In this document: positions 27,231 through 35,995 of the stretch, piece after piece | How positions within the stretch are numbered: position 1 is the stretch's first letter | How the letters are laid out: each line of letters begins with the position of its first letter | DNA from: Rhodocyclaceae bacterium | GTDB lineage: Bacteria; Pseudomonadota; Gammaproteobacteria; Burkholderiales; Rhodocyclaceae | Length of the DNA stretch: 64,000 nt | Reading direction: 5' to 3' | Assembly: GCA_030824275.1 (NCBI GenBank) | Contig: JAVBXY010000005.1 | Coordinates: 1-64,000 of the forward strand | Position numbers and translations under genes: made by a program | Notes under the pieces: generated by a model | What the model saw: only the letters and a program-made list of their open reading frames with translations | The model's database searches: none | What the model was told of the DNA's origin: nothing

Positions 27231-29039
27231 TCAGGTTTCGGCGGGGACTTCCTGCTGCTGCAAGGCCCACATTTGAGCATACATGCCATTGCGTTCGAGC
27301 AGATCGCGATGGCTGCCGCGTTCGATGATGCGGCCGGCGTCCATGACGAGAATCTCGTCGGCGTTCATTACCGTCGACAAACGATGGGCGATGGTCAGCG
27401 TGGTGCGGCCGACGGCGGCCTGCTCGAGTTCGGCCTGGATGGCCTTCTCGGTCTTTGAATCGAGGGCCGAGGTGGCTTCGTCGAAGATCAGGATGGGCGG
27501 GTTCTTCAGCAGGGCGCGGGCGATGGCGACGCGCTGCTTCTCGCCACCGGAGAGCTTGAGGCCGCGTTCGCCGACGCGGGTTTCGTATTTTTCCGGCAGG
27601 CCTTCGATGAAGTCGTGGATATGGGCGGCGCGGGCGGCGGCGAAGACTTCCTCGCGGGAGGCGGTGGGCCGGCCGTACTGGATGTTGTAGAAGATGCTGT
27701 CGTTGAACAGCACGGTGTCCTGCGGCACGATGCCGATGGCGGCGCGCACGCTGGATTGGGTCAGCGCGCGCAGGTCGCTGCCATTGATTTTCACCGCACC
27801 GGTCGTCGTGTCGTAGAAGCGGAACAGCAGCCGGGCCAGCGTGGACTTGCCCGAGCCACTGTGACCGACCACGGCCACGGTACGCCCGGCGGGAATGGTG
27901 AAGCTGACGTCGAAGAGAATCTGTCGCGTCGGCTCATAAGCGAAATTCACCTGCTCGAAACTGACCGCGCAGGGGCCGGGCGCCACATCGCGGGCGTCGT
28001 CGGCGTCGCGCACCTCGCGGTTGCGATGGAGTAAGCCGAACATGCGCTCGATGTCCGTCAGCGACTGGCGGATCTCGCGGTAGAGAACACCGAGGTGGTT
28101 CAGCGGCATGTAGAGCTGGATCAGGAAGGCATTCACCAGCACGATGTCGCCGACCGTCATGCGGCCTTCGCTAGCGCCCACCGCCGCGCGCCACATCATC
28201 AGGCTGACGCCGGCGGCAATGATTATCGACTGGCCCAGGTTCAGCCAGGAGAGGGAAATCTGGCTGCGGATCTGCGCCGTTTCCCATTTCATCATCTGCT
28301 CGTTGTAGCGGTCGTGTTCCCAGCGCTCGTTGTTGAAATACTTGACCGTCTCGTAGTTGAGCAGGCTGTCGATGGCGCGGATGTTGGCCGCCGAATCCAG
28401 TTCATTGACTTCGCGCCGCAGCACCGTACGCCAGTTGCTGACGAGGATGGTGAAGATCACGTAGAGCGTCAGTGTGCTCAGCGTGATCAGGGTGAAGGTC
28501 CAGTCGTAGCGCGCGATCAGGATGCCCAGTACCAGCGCGATCTCGACCAGCGTCGGCAGGATCGAATACAGCGTGTAGTTGATCAGCGAACTGACGGAGC
28601 GGGTGCCGCGCTCGATGTCCCGCGTCAGCCCGCCGGTCTGGCGTTCGAGATGGAAGCGCAGGGAAAGGGCATGCAGATGCTCGAAGACCTGGAGCGCGAT
28701 GGTGCGCACTGCGTGCTGGGTGACGCGAGCGAAGAAGATTTCCCGCAATTCGGTGAACAATGCCGTCGAGAAGCGCAAGGCGCCATAGGCGGCCAGCAGG
28801 CCCAGCGGCACCAGCAGCAGGGCCTGGTCGCGGGTCAGCGAAAAACTGTCGATGATGTCCTTGAACACCAGCGGCACAGCCACATTGGTGAGCTTGGCGG
28901 CGAGCAGGCACGACAGCGCGAAGATCACCCGCCCTTTCCATGCCCACAGATAGGGCAGTAGGGACTTTATGGTGTGCCAGTCGTGGCGGGAATCGAGATC
29001 GGGGCCCGGCAGGGCCATGGTAGGAGGGCTGCGGCGCAT
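27231..29039 (-). CDS. ABC exporter of the ATM1/HMT1 (AtmA) type
   Basis: A 602-residue half-transporter with an N-terminal six-helix domain (about 35-330) and a C-terminal ATPase. Walker A is VGHSGSGKSTLARLLFRFYD (about 390-409), the signature is LSGGEKQRVAIARALL and Walker B is ILIFDEATSALD. The segment FALLNYETVKYFNNE-like (here SLLNYETVKYFNNE) is typical of mitochondrial Atm1 and HMT1 relatives, which move glutathione-linked or metal-thiol compounds. It is divergent from the tetR gene. Confidence 0.88.
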   Translation of the reverse strand: MRRSPPTMALPGPDLDSRHDWHTIKSLLPYLWAWKGRVIFALSCLLAAKLTNVAVPLVFKDIIDSFSLTRDQALLLVPLGLLAAYGALRFSTALFTELREIFFARVTQHAVRTIALQVFEHLHALSLRFHLERQTGGLTRDIERGTRSVSSLINYTLYSILPTLVEIALVLGILIARYDWTFTLITLSTLTLYVIFTILVSNWRTVLRREVNELDSAANIRAIDSLLNYETVKYFNNERWEHDRYNEQMMKWETAQIRSQISLSWLNLGQSIIIAAGVSLMMWRAAVGASEGRMTVGDIVLVNAFLIQLYMPLNHLGVLYREIRQSLTDIERMFGLLHRNREVRDADDARDVAPGPCAVSFEQVNFAYEPTRQILFDVSFTIPAGRTVAVVGHSGSGKSTLARLLFRFYDTTTGAVKINGSDLRALTQSSVRAAIGIVPQDTVLFNDSIFYNIQYGRPTASREEVFAAARAAHIHDFIEGLPEKYETRVGERGLKLSGGEKQRVAIARALLKNPPILIFDEATSALDSKTEKAIQAELEQAAVGRTTLTIAHRLSTVMNADEILVMDAGRIIERGSHRDLLERNGMYAQMWALQQQEVPAET

Positions 29040-29093
29040 GGCCGGATTCTATCAGCCGGGGGTTGACAGCCAGGGTTCATTACGGGCACCATT

Positions 29094-29106
29094 CAAACGC
29101 TTGTTT
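29094..29106. promoter_or_regulatory. PsrA-like operator before the TetR and beta-oxidation genes
   Basis: CAAACGCTTGTTT contains AAAC-N4-GTTT, an inverted repeat that matches the published PsrA box of Pseudomonas (CAAAC-N2-4-GTTTG type). It lies 30-42 bases before the tetR ATG, where it could control tetR and the fad genes. A further half-site TGTTTG follows at 29115-29120. Confidence 0.55.
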
Positions 29107-29135
29107 AAATCCACTGTTTGGAACCCGGTTCGATT

Positions 29136-29828
29136 ATGGCCCTCGCCGAAGCAGATACCCGCTCCCGCATCCTCAATGCCGCCGAACACCTGTTCATGGA
29201 ACACGGCTTCGAGGCGACGACGCTGCGCATGATCACCACCGATGCCGGCGCCAACCTGGCGGCGGTGAATTACCACTTTGGATCGAAGGAAGCCTTGATC
29301 GCCGAGGTCTTCCGCCGTCGCCTGACCTGGCTCAACGAGCAGCGCCTCGCCGCACTGGAGGCAGCAGAAGTCGGCGCTGGCGACACGGCGTTGAAGCCCC
29401 GTCAGATCGTCGAAGCCTTCTTCGGTGTCGCCATCCGCATGGCGGCGGACGTGGAGGGCGGCGGCCGCACCTTCATGCGCCTGCTCGGCCGCACCTATAC
29501 CGAGCCCTCCGAATTCGTTCGCGGCTTTCTCGCCGAGGAATACGCCGCCGTGGTGATCCGCTTCAAGGCGGCCCTGGTGCGCGCCCTGCCGGACGTGCCG
29601 CAGGAGGAAATTCTCTGGCGCTTCCATTTCATGATGGGTGCCATGTCCTACGCCATTTCCGGTGCCGATGCGCTGCACATCCTCAGCGATGTGCAGCTCG
29701 ACGACGCCAATACCGAGGCGCTCTACGCCCGCCTGATGAGTTTCCTCATCGGCGGCCTGCGGGCACCGCTCCCTGATATCCAACCCAAGAAGAAACCGTC
29801 CAAGTCGCGTACGCGCAAGGCGGCCTGA
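29136..29828 (+). CDS. TetR-family regulator, PsrA/FadR-like
   Basis: A 230-residue repressor. The N-terminal helix-turn-helix (about 8-55: ILNAAEHLFMEHGFEATTLRMITTDAG, then NYHFGSKEALIAEVFRRR) is typical TetR. The adjacent fadE-thiolase-fadJ genes and the PsrA-like box point to control of fatty-acid degradation by an acyl-CoA ligand. Residues 78-84 (VGAGDTA from Val79) come from a copy of the 25-bp repeat, between the DNA-binding and ligand domains. The C-terminal tail is very basic. Confidence 0.85.
   Translation: MALAEADTRSRILNAAEHLFMEHGFEATTLRMITTDAGANLAAVNYHFGSKEALIAEVFRRRLTWLNEQRLAALEAAEVGAGDTALKPRQIVEAFFGVAIRMAADVEGGGRTFMRLLGRTYTEPSEFVRGFLAEEYAAVVIRFKAALVRALPDVPQEEILWRFHFMMGAMSYAISGADALHILSDVQLDDANTEALYARLMSFLIGGLRAPLPDIQPKKKPSKSRTRKAA
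29366..29390 (+). repeat. 25-bp dispersed repeat within the tetR gene
   Basis: Reads AGAAGTCGGCGCT then GGCGACACGGCG, in sense orientation. It encodes Glu-Val-Gly-Ala-Gly-Asp-Thr-Ala in the same frame as copies in five other proteins. Confidence 0.8.
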
Positions 29829-29854
29829 AACGCAAGCTCTAAAAAGGAGACATC

Positions 29855-32158
29855 ATGATCTGGTTACTCGTACTTATCGCCGCCCTTGCGGCTGTGTTGT
29901 TCGTGCCGCCCCTGCGCCGCGCCGTCCTCACCGGCCCGGTGTTTGCGGTGTACAAGAAAATCCTGCCCTCCATGTCGCAGACCGAGAAGGAGGCTCTCGA
30001 AGCCGGCACGGTCTGGTGGGAGGGCGAGATGTTCTCCGGCAAGCCGCAATGGGAAAAACTGCTGGCCTATCCCAAGCCCACGCTCTCCGCCGTCGAGCAG
30101 TCCTTCCTCGACAACGAATGCGAGGAACTATGCCGCATGGTCAGCGACTGGGATACCACCCAGGTGCATCAAGACCTCGCGCCCGAGGCCTGGCAGTTCG
30201 TCAAGGACAAGGGCTTCCTCGGCATGATCATTCCCAAGCGCTACGGCGGCCTGGAGTTCTCGGCGCTGGCCCACTCGGCGGTGGTGCAGAAGCTGTCCAC
30301 CCGCTGTTCGGCCGCCGCCGTCTCGGTGATGGTGCCCAACTCCCTCGGCCCGGCGGAACTGCTGCTGCATTACGGCACCGAGGAACAGAAGAACCACTAT
30401 CTGCCGCGTCTGGCCAAGGGCCTGGAAATCCCGGCTTTCGCCCTGACCAACCCGAACGCCGGCTCCGACGCCGCCTCCATTCCCGACACCGGCATCGTCT
30501 GCAAGGGCATGTGGCAGGGCAAGGAAGTGCTGGGCATGCGCGTCACCTGGGACAAGCGCTACATCACGCTGGGCCCGATCTGCACCATTCTCGGCCTGGC
30601 CTTCCGCCTGAAGGACCCGGAGCATCTGCTCGGTGAGGTGGAAGATATCGGCATCACCTGCGCCCTGGTGCCCACCGACCATCCCGGCGTGAACATCGGC
30701 CGCCGCCACTTCCCGCTCAATGCCGTGTTCCAGAACGGCCCGAACTGGGGCAAGGACGTGTTCATGCCTCTGGAGTGGATCATCGGTGGCACCGCCATGG
30801 CTGGTCAGGGCTGGCGCATGCTGATGGAGTGTCTGGCGGCGGGTCGCTCGATTTCGCTGCCTTCGTCGAACACCGGCATGGCCAAGCTGGCGGTGCGCGG
30901 CACCGGCGGTTATTCGCGCGTGCGCAGCCAGTTCAAGACCGCCATCGGCAAGTTCGAGGGCATCGAAGAACCGCTGGCCCGCATGGGCGGCTACACCTAC
31001 ATGATGGATGCGGCGCGGACCATGACTGCCGGCGCCATCGACCTCGGCGAGAAGCCCTCGGTGGTCTCCGCCATCGTCAAGTACCACGTCACCGAGCGCG
31101 CCCGCACTGTCGTCAATGACGCCATGGATGTCCTCGGCGGCAAGGGCATCTGCCTGGGCCCCAACAACTTCATGGGCCGCGCCTACCAGCAGATTCCCGT
31201 CGCCATCACCGTCGAAGGCGCCAACATCCTGACCCGCAGCCTGATCATCTTCGGCCAGGGTGCGATCCGCTGCCATCCCTATGTGCTGGCCGAGATGCGC
31301 GCCGCGCAGGATGTGAACAACAATGCTGGCCTGCTGGCTTTCGATCAGGCGCTGGCCGGTCACGCCAGCTTCGCCGTCGGCAATGCACTGCGCGCGTTCT
31401 GGCATGGCCTTACCGGTTCCAATTTCGTTTCCGTGCCGGCCAACGTGGCGCCGGAAGCCAAGCGCTACTACCAGCAGCTCACCCGCTTCTCGGCCGCCTT
31501 CGCCTTCCTCTCCGACGTCTCCATGCTGGTGCTCGGCGGCGGTCTCAAGCGTCGCGAGAAGCTGTCGGCGCGTCTGGGCGACATCCTGTCGCTGATGTAC
31601 CTTGCATCCGCCACCCTCAAACGATACGAGGACGACGGTCGCCAGCAGGCCGATGCGCCGCTGCTGCACTGGGCCATCTGGGATGCGATGTTCAAGGCGC
31701 AGAACGCCTTCGAGGGCGTGCTCGCCAACTATCCGAGCAAGTTCGTCGCCTGGCTGCTGGCCCGCGTGATCTTCCCGCTGGGCCGTCCCTACGTCGTGCC
31801 CGCCGACGACCTCGGCCATGAAGTGGCGAAACTGCTCATCGCACCGTCCGCCACCCGTGATCGTCTGACCACCGGCATGTATGTGCCGCGTGATGAGAAC
31901 GATGCCATCGGTGTCATCGAACTGGCGCTGGAGGCCACGCTCGCCGCTGAGCCCATCGAAGCCAGGCAGCGCGCTGCGGCGAAAAAAGTCGGCGCTGGCG
32001 GAACGGCAATTTCTTTAACGGCGGAAGAAACCGCCCTGCTGCAACGACGCAACAGCCTGCGCGACAAGGTCGTCCGCGTCGATGACTTCCCCCAGGACTA
32101 CTCCGTCGAAGCCAACGGCGATGCGGGCGCTGCCGAAGCGCTGCGCCGTGCAGCCTAA
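29855..32158 (+). CDS. fadE: Long-chain acyl-CoA dehydrogenase, FadE type
   Basis: Catalyses the first oxidation step of beta-oxidation. The 767-residue protein has the large FadE layout: an N-terminal hydrophobic segment (about 2-22), the dehydrogenase core (about 80-500, with PNSLGPAELLLHYGTEEQ and ALTNPNAGSDAASIPD) and a C-terminal domain special to FadE. A strong AAGGAG precedes the ATG. The repeat at 31984-32008 adds VGAGGTA at about residue 712, in a linker near the end. It is the first structural gene of the fad operon. Confidence 0.95.
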   Translation: MIWLLVLIAALAAVLFVPPLRRAVLTGPVFAVYKKILPSMSQTEKEALEAGTVWWEGEMFSGKPQWEKLLAYPKPTLSAVEQSFLDNECEELCRMVSDWDTTQVHQDLAPEAWQFVKDKGFLGMIIPKRYGGLEFSALAHSAVVQKLSTRCSAAAVSVMVPNSLGPAELLLHYGTEEQKNHYLPRLAKGLEIPAFALTNPNAGSDAASIPDTGIVCKGMWQGKEVLGMRVTWDKRYITLGPICTILGLAFRLKDPEHLLGEVEDIGITCALVPTDHPGVNIGRRHFPLNAVFQNGPNWGKDVFMPLEWIIGGTAMAGQGWRMLMECLAAGRSISLPSSNTGMAKLAVRGTGGYSRVRSQFKTAIGKFEGIEEPLARMGGYTYMMDAARTMTAGAIDLGEKPSVVSAIVKYHVTERARTVVNDAMDVLGGKGICLGPNNFMGRAYQQIPVAITVEGANILTRSLIIFGQGAIRCHPYVLAEMRAAQDVNNNAGLLAFDQALAGHASFAVGNALRAFWHGLTGSNFVSVPANVAPEAKRYYQQLTRFSAAFAFLSDVSMLVLGGGLKRREKLSARLGDILSLMYLASATLKRYEDDGRQQADAPLLHWAIWDAMFKAQNAFEGVLANYPSKFVAWLLARVIFPLGRPYVVPADDLGHEVAKLLIAPSATRDRLTTGMYVPRDENDAIGVIELALEATLAAEPIEARQRAAAKKVGAGGTAISLTAEETALLQRRNSLRDKVVRVDDFPQDYSVEANGDAGAAEALRRAA
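31984..32008 (+). repeat. 25-bp dispersed repeat within fadE
   Basis: AAAAGTCGGCGCT then GGCGGAACGGCA, sense orientation, encoding Lys-Val-Gly-Ala-Gly-Gly-Thr-Ala near the C-terminus. Confidence 0.85.
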
Positions 32159-32173
32159 TCAACTGGAAAACCC

Positions 32174-33460
32174 ATGAGCTTCCAACCCGTCTATATCGTC
32201 GATGGCGCCCGTTCGCCGTTTCTGAAATCGCGCAATCTGCCGGGGCCGTTTTCGGCCTCGGACCTTGCCACCGCCTCCGGCCGCGCGCTGCTGGCGCGCC
32301 AGCCCTTTGCGCCGGAGGACCTTGATGAAGTCATCGTCGGCTGCGCCAGCCCGAGCGTGGACGAAGTGAACATCGGCCGCGTCATTGCCCTGCGTCTGGG
32401 CTGCGGCAACAAGGTGCCGGGCTGGACGGTGATGCGCAACTGCGCCTCCGGCATGCAGGCCATCGACTCGGCCATTGCGAACATCCAGAACGGTCGTTCC
32501 TCTCTGGTCATGGCCGGCGGCGTCGACGCCCTGTCGCGGGCGCCGCTGCTGTACTCGGACAAGATGGTGCTGTGGTTCTCGCGCATGGCCGGTGCGCGCA
32601 CCCTCGGGCAAAAGCTTGCGCTGTTCGCCGAGTTGCGGCCGGGCATGCTGCTGGCGCCCGTGATCGGCATCGTCAAGGGCCTCACCGATCCGGTGGTCAA
32701 TCTGCTGATGGGCCAGACTGCCGAAAACCTGGCCTGGAAATTCGGCATCTCCCGCGAGGAGATGGACGCCTTCTCCGTCGAGAGCCACAGGAAGGTAGCT
32801 GCCTCGCAGGACGCCGGTCACCTCAAGGAAATCGTGCCGCTGGTCGGCACTGACGGCAAGGTTTACGCAGAGGACGACGGCGTGCGCCGCGATGCGGATG
32901 CCGCCAAGCTCGGCAAGCTCAAGCCATTCTTTGATCGCAAGTACGGCAAGATCACGCCGGGCAACAGCTCGCAGATCACCGACGGTGCGGCCTGGCTGTT
33001 GCTGGCTTCGGCGGACGCGGTGAAGAAATGGAATCTTGAGCCCATCGGCAAGATCACCGACACCCAGTGGGCCGGTCTCGATCCGGCGCAGATGGGCCTC
33101 GGCCCCGTCCATGCCGCCACGCCCATCCTGCGTCGCCACGGTTTCGGCCTCAACGACGTGGATACCTGGGAGATCAATGAAGCCTTCGCCGCGCAGGTGC
33201 AGGGTTGCATCCGCGCCTGGGCCGACGAGACTTACTGCAAAGAGCAGCTCGGCCTCGGCGGCGCCTTCGGCCAACTCGACACCAGCAAGCTCAACGTTGA
33301 TGGCGGTGCCATTGCGCTGGGTCACCCGGTGGGCGCTTCCGGCGTGCGCATCGTGCTGCATGCCTTGCAGGTGCTACGGCGAACCAACAAGAAGCGTGGC
33401 ATCGCCACCATATGCATCGGCGGCGGCCAAGGCGGCGCCGTACTCGTGGAGACCGTTTGA
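32174..33460 (+). CDS. fadI: Acetyl-CoA acyltransferase (thiolase), FadI-like
   Basis: Cleaves 3-ketoacyl-CoA to acetyl-CoA in beta-oxidation. The 428-residue protein has the acylated Cys in NCASGMQAID (about residue 91), the His in GGAIALGHPVGASG and the C-terminal CIGGGQGGAVLVE. The length fits FadI/trifunctional-type thiolases better than FadA (about 390). Its TGA overlaps the fadJ ATG, so the two partners are translated together. Confidence 0.93.
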   Translation: MSFQPVYIVDGARSPFLKSRNLPGPFSASDLATASGRALLARQPFAPEDLDEVIVGCASPSVDEVNIGRVIALRLGCGNKVPGWTVMRNCASGMQAIDSAIANIQNGRSSLVMAGGVDALSRAPLLYSDKMVLWFSRMAGARTLGQKLALFAELRPGMLLAPVIGIVKGLTDPVVNLLMGQTAENLAWKFGISREEMDAFSVESHRKVAASQDAGHLKEIVPLVGTDGKVYAEDDGVRRDADAAKLGKLKPFFDRKYGKITPGNSSQITDGAAWLLLASADAVKKWNLEPIGKITDTQWAGLDPAQMGLGPVHAATPILRRHGFGLNDVDTWEINEAFAAQVQGCIRAWADETYCKEQLGLGGAFGQLDTSKLNVDGGAIALGHPVGASGVRIVLHALQVLRRTNKKRGIATICIGGGQGGAVLVETV

Positions 33461-35379
33461 TGAAACACTGGACACTGCAACGCGACGCCGACGGCATCAC
33501 CTGGGCCATCCTCGACAAGGCCGGCGCCTCGACCAATACGCTGGGCGCCGAAGTCATGGCCGAACTGGGTCAGGTGCTCGACGAGTGCGACCGCAACCCG
33601 CCCAAGGGCCTGATCTTCAAGTCGGGCAAGGAAGCCGGCTTCATCGCCGGTGCCGACATCGAGGAGTTCACCACCCTCGACAGTCCGGAAAAGGCCCGCG
33701 CCCTGGTCCAGCGCGGCTGGGACATCTACAACCGTCTCGCCGCCGTGCGCTACCCGACCCTGGCCCTGGTGCGCGGCCACTGCATGGGCGGCGGCACGGA
33801 GCTGGCGCTGGCTTGCCGCTACCGCATCGCGGTGGATGAGCCGGGCACCAAGCTCGCCCTGCCCGAGGTGATGCTGGGCATCGTCCCCGGCTGGGGTGGC
33901 ATGCTGCGCCTGCCGCAGATCGTCGGTCCAGCCGCTGCGCTGGACATGATGCTGACGGGCAAAAACATCGACGCCAAGCGGGCCAAGCGCATGGGCCTGG
34001 CCGATGAATGCGTACCGCCTCGCGTCATGGAAAACGCGGCGCGCATGCTGGTGCTCTCCGGACAGTCGCCGCGCGAACTGCCCTTCATGCAGAAGCTGAT
34101 GAACGGCCCGCTCAAGTCCATGGTCGCCAACAAGGCCCGCGACCAGGTGGCCAAGCGCGCCAGCCCGCGCCACTACCCGGCGCCCTACGCCATCCTCGAT
34201 ATGTGGGCCAATTACGGCGGCAACGCGCTGGCCGTGCCGGTGGATAAACCGACCTCACTGGATTCAATCTTCGTTTCGCCGACGACCAAGAATCTGGTTC
34301 GCGTGTTCTTTTTTCAGGAGCGCCTGAAGGGCTTCGGCAAGGAGGCAGGAAGTTTTGCACCCCGTCACGTGCATGTGATTGGCGCCGGCGTCATGGGTGG
34401 CGACATCGCCGCCTGGTGTGCCCTGCGCGGCATGACGGTGACGCTGCAAGATCAGACCGTGGAGCGCATCGCGCCAGCCATGGCGCGTGCCGCCAAGCTG
34501 TTCGAGAAGAAGCTGCGTGACAAGAAGCTCGCCCGCTTCGCCCTCGACCGCCTGATCCCCGATCCGGCCGGCGACGGCGTGCGTCAGGCCGACGTGATCA
34601 TCGAAGCCATCTTCGAGAATCTGGAGGCCAAGCGCGCGCTCTTCGCCGACATTGAGCGCCGTGCCAAGCCCTCGGCTCTGCTGGCCTCGAACACCTCGTC
34701 GCTGAAACTTGCCGACATCGCCACTGCCCTGCAACAGCCGCAGCGCCTGGTCGGCATCCACTTCTTCAATCCGGTGGCGATGATGCCGCTGGTGGAAGTG
34801 GTGGCCGGCGCTACGACCTCACCGGATGTGGCCAAACAGGCTGCCGCCTTCGTGCGCAAGATCGACAAGCTGCCGCTGCCGGTCAAGGACGCGCCGGGCT
34901 TCCTCGTGAATGCCGTACTGGCGCCCTACATGAACGAGGCCCTGCGCTGTATCGACGAAGGCATGTCGCCCGAGACCATTGACGCTGCCATGCTGGCTTT
35001 CGGCATGCCCATGGGGCCGGTGGAGTTGGCTGATACGGTGGGCCTTGATGTGGCGGTGGCCGTCGGCGAGCAACTGGTCGGTGGCAACGATGCCCCGAAG
35101 AAAGTGCTTGAACTCGTCAAGGCCGGCAAGCTGGGCAAGAAATCCGGCGAAGGCTTCTATCGCTACGTGGACGGCAAGGCGCAAAAAGTCGGCGCTGGCG
35201 GGACGGCGCCGGAAGAACTCGCGCAGCGCCTCGTCGCACCGCTGCTGCAAGCGGCCAAGCGCCTGGTCGAGCAGGGCGTTGTCGCCGATGCGGAACTGGC
35301 CGATGCCGGGGTGATTTTCGGCACGGGTTTCGCGCCCTATACTGGAGGCCCGCTGAACTATCTCCAAAGCCGACCATGA
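33460..35379 (+). CDS. fadJ: Enoyl-CoA hydratase / 3-hydroxyacyl-CoA dehydrogenase (FadJ/FadB type)
   Basis: The bifunctional alpha subunit of the beta-oxidation complex, 639 residues from the ATG at 33460. The N-terminal crotonase domain (1-190) has FIAGADIEEF and GHCMGGGTELALACRYRIA. The NAD-binding domain starts near residue 305 (HVIGAGVMGGDIAAWC), with SNTSSLKL and HFFNPVAMMPLVEVV. It is shorter than E. coli FadJ (714). A repeat copy adds VGAGGTA at about residues 577-583, in the C-terminal dehydrogenase region. Confidence 0.94.
   Translation: MKHWTLQRDADGITWAILDKAGASTNTLGAEVMAELGQVLDECDRNPPKGLIFKSGKEAGFIAGADIEEFTTLDSPEKARALVQRGWDIYNRLAAVRYPTLALVRGHCMGGGTELALACRYRIAVDEPGTKLALPEVMLGIVPGWGGMLRLPQIVGPAAALDMMLTGKNIDAKRAKRMGLADECVPPRVMENAARMLVLSGQSPRELPFMQKLMNGPLKSMVANKARDQVAKRASPRHYPAPYAILDMWANYGGNALAVPVDKPTSLDSIFVSPTTKNLVRVFFFQERLKGFGKEAGSFAPRHVHVIGAGVMGGDIAAWCALRGMTVTLQDQTVERIAPAMARAAKLFEKKLRDKKLARFALDRLIPDPAGDGVRQADVIIEAIFENLEAKRALFADIERRAKPSALLASNTSSLKLADIATALQQPQRLVGIHFFNPVAMMPLVEVVAGATTSPDVAKQAAAFVRKIDKLPLPVKDAPGFLVNAVLAPYMNEALRCIDEGMSPETIDAAMLAFGMPMGPVELADTVGLDVAVAVGEQLVGGNDAPKKVLELVKAGKLGKKSGEGFYRYVDGKAQKVGAGGTAPEELAQRLVAPLLQAAKRLVEQGVVADAELADAGVIFGTGFAPYTGGPLNYLQSRP
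35184..35208 (+). repeat. 25-bp dispersed repeat within fadJ
   Basis: Full-consensus copy in sense orientation, encoding Lys-Val-Gly-Ala-Gly-Gly-Thr-Ala. It follows the conserved GEGFYRYVDGK segment by a few codons. Confidence 0.88.
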
Positions 35380-35771
35380 GTGAAGACCACGTGACCCTGC
35401 CGCCCGAAGCGCCCGAGCTTCGCGTAGTTCCGATGCCCGCCGATGTGAATATGGCGGGCGACATCTTCGGTGGCTGGGTCATGTCGCAGGTGGACATCGC
35501 CGGCGGCTTTGCCGCCGCCCGGCGTGCCAAGGGCCGCGTCGCCACGGTGGCGGTGAACTCCTTCGTTTTCAAGCAGCCCATTTCCGTCGGTGACCAGGTC
35601 AGCTTCTACAGCCAGATCGTCAAGGTCGGCCGCACCTCCATCGCCGTCGATGTGCAGGTCTATGCCGTGCGCAATCCCTCGGCGCCCTTCGTGGTCAAGG
35701 TCACCGAGGCCGTGCTCACCTACGTCGCCCTCAACGCCGACGGCAGCAAGCGGGAAGTACCTCCGGGCTAA
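35376..35771 (+). CDS. yciA: Acyl-CoA thioesterase, YciA-like hotdog fold
   Basis: A 131-residue protein with the hotdog motif NMAGDIFGGWVMSQVDIAGG (about 25-44) and NSFVFKQPISVGD. It hydrolyses acyl-CoA to free acid and CoA. It overlaps fadJ by 4 bases (ATGA) and closes the operon, perhaps draining excess acyl-CoA and freeing CoA. Substrate chain length cannot be told from sequence. Confidence 0.88.
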   Translation: MSEDHVTLPPEAPELRVVPMPADVNMAGDIFGGWVMSQVDIAGGFAAARRAKGRVATVAVNSFVFKQPISVGDQVSFYSQIVKVGRTSIAVDVQVYAVRNPSAPFVVKVTEAVLTYVALNADGSKREVPPG

Positions 35772-35844
35772 GCGCCGAAGGGGCGCGCGCCAGCAACGGC
35801 GGGCTCCGGCTTTCCTGCATATATCACCAAGGCAATATGCCTTT

Positions 35845-35967
35845 GGTTTGCATTGTTTTTGCGGGTGCAAACCTGCAATATCCCTGCTCACAAAGGGGAA
35901 CCATTCCGCAGCTACCAAGGGCATGAATCACTGCCTGTTGCGGATCGATCCCCCTCCATTCAAGGGG
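35845..35967 (+). promoter_or_regulatory. Foldable leader before the HD-GYP gene
   Basis: Several stems stack up in this gene-free region of 224 bases. GGTTTGCA (35845-35852) pairs with TGCAAACC (35866-35873). CCGCA (35906-35910) pairs with TGCGG (35939-35943) and encloses GGCA/TGCC (35920-35923, 35932-35935). CCCC (35951-35954) pairs with GGGG (35964-35967) just before the start region. It may be a structured 5' UTR. It does not clearly match the c-di-GMP riboswitch consensus. Confidence 0.35.
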
Positions 35968-35995
35968 CAGACATGCACGGCACAGGGGTGGTTTC

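Noticed and set aside
35876-35960. A c-di-GMP-I riboswitch before the HD-GYP gene
   Set aside because: CACAAAGGGGAACC looks a little like its core, but the GGGACGCAAAGCC half and the tetraloop receptor are not seen.
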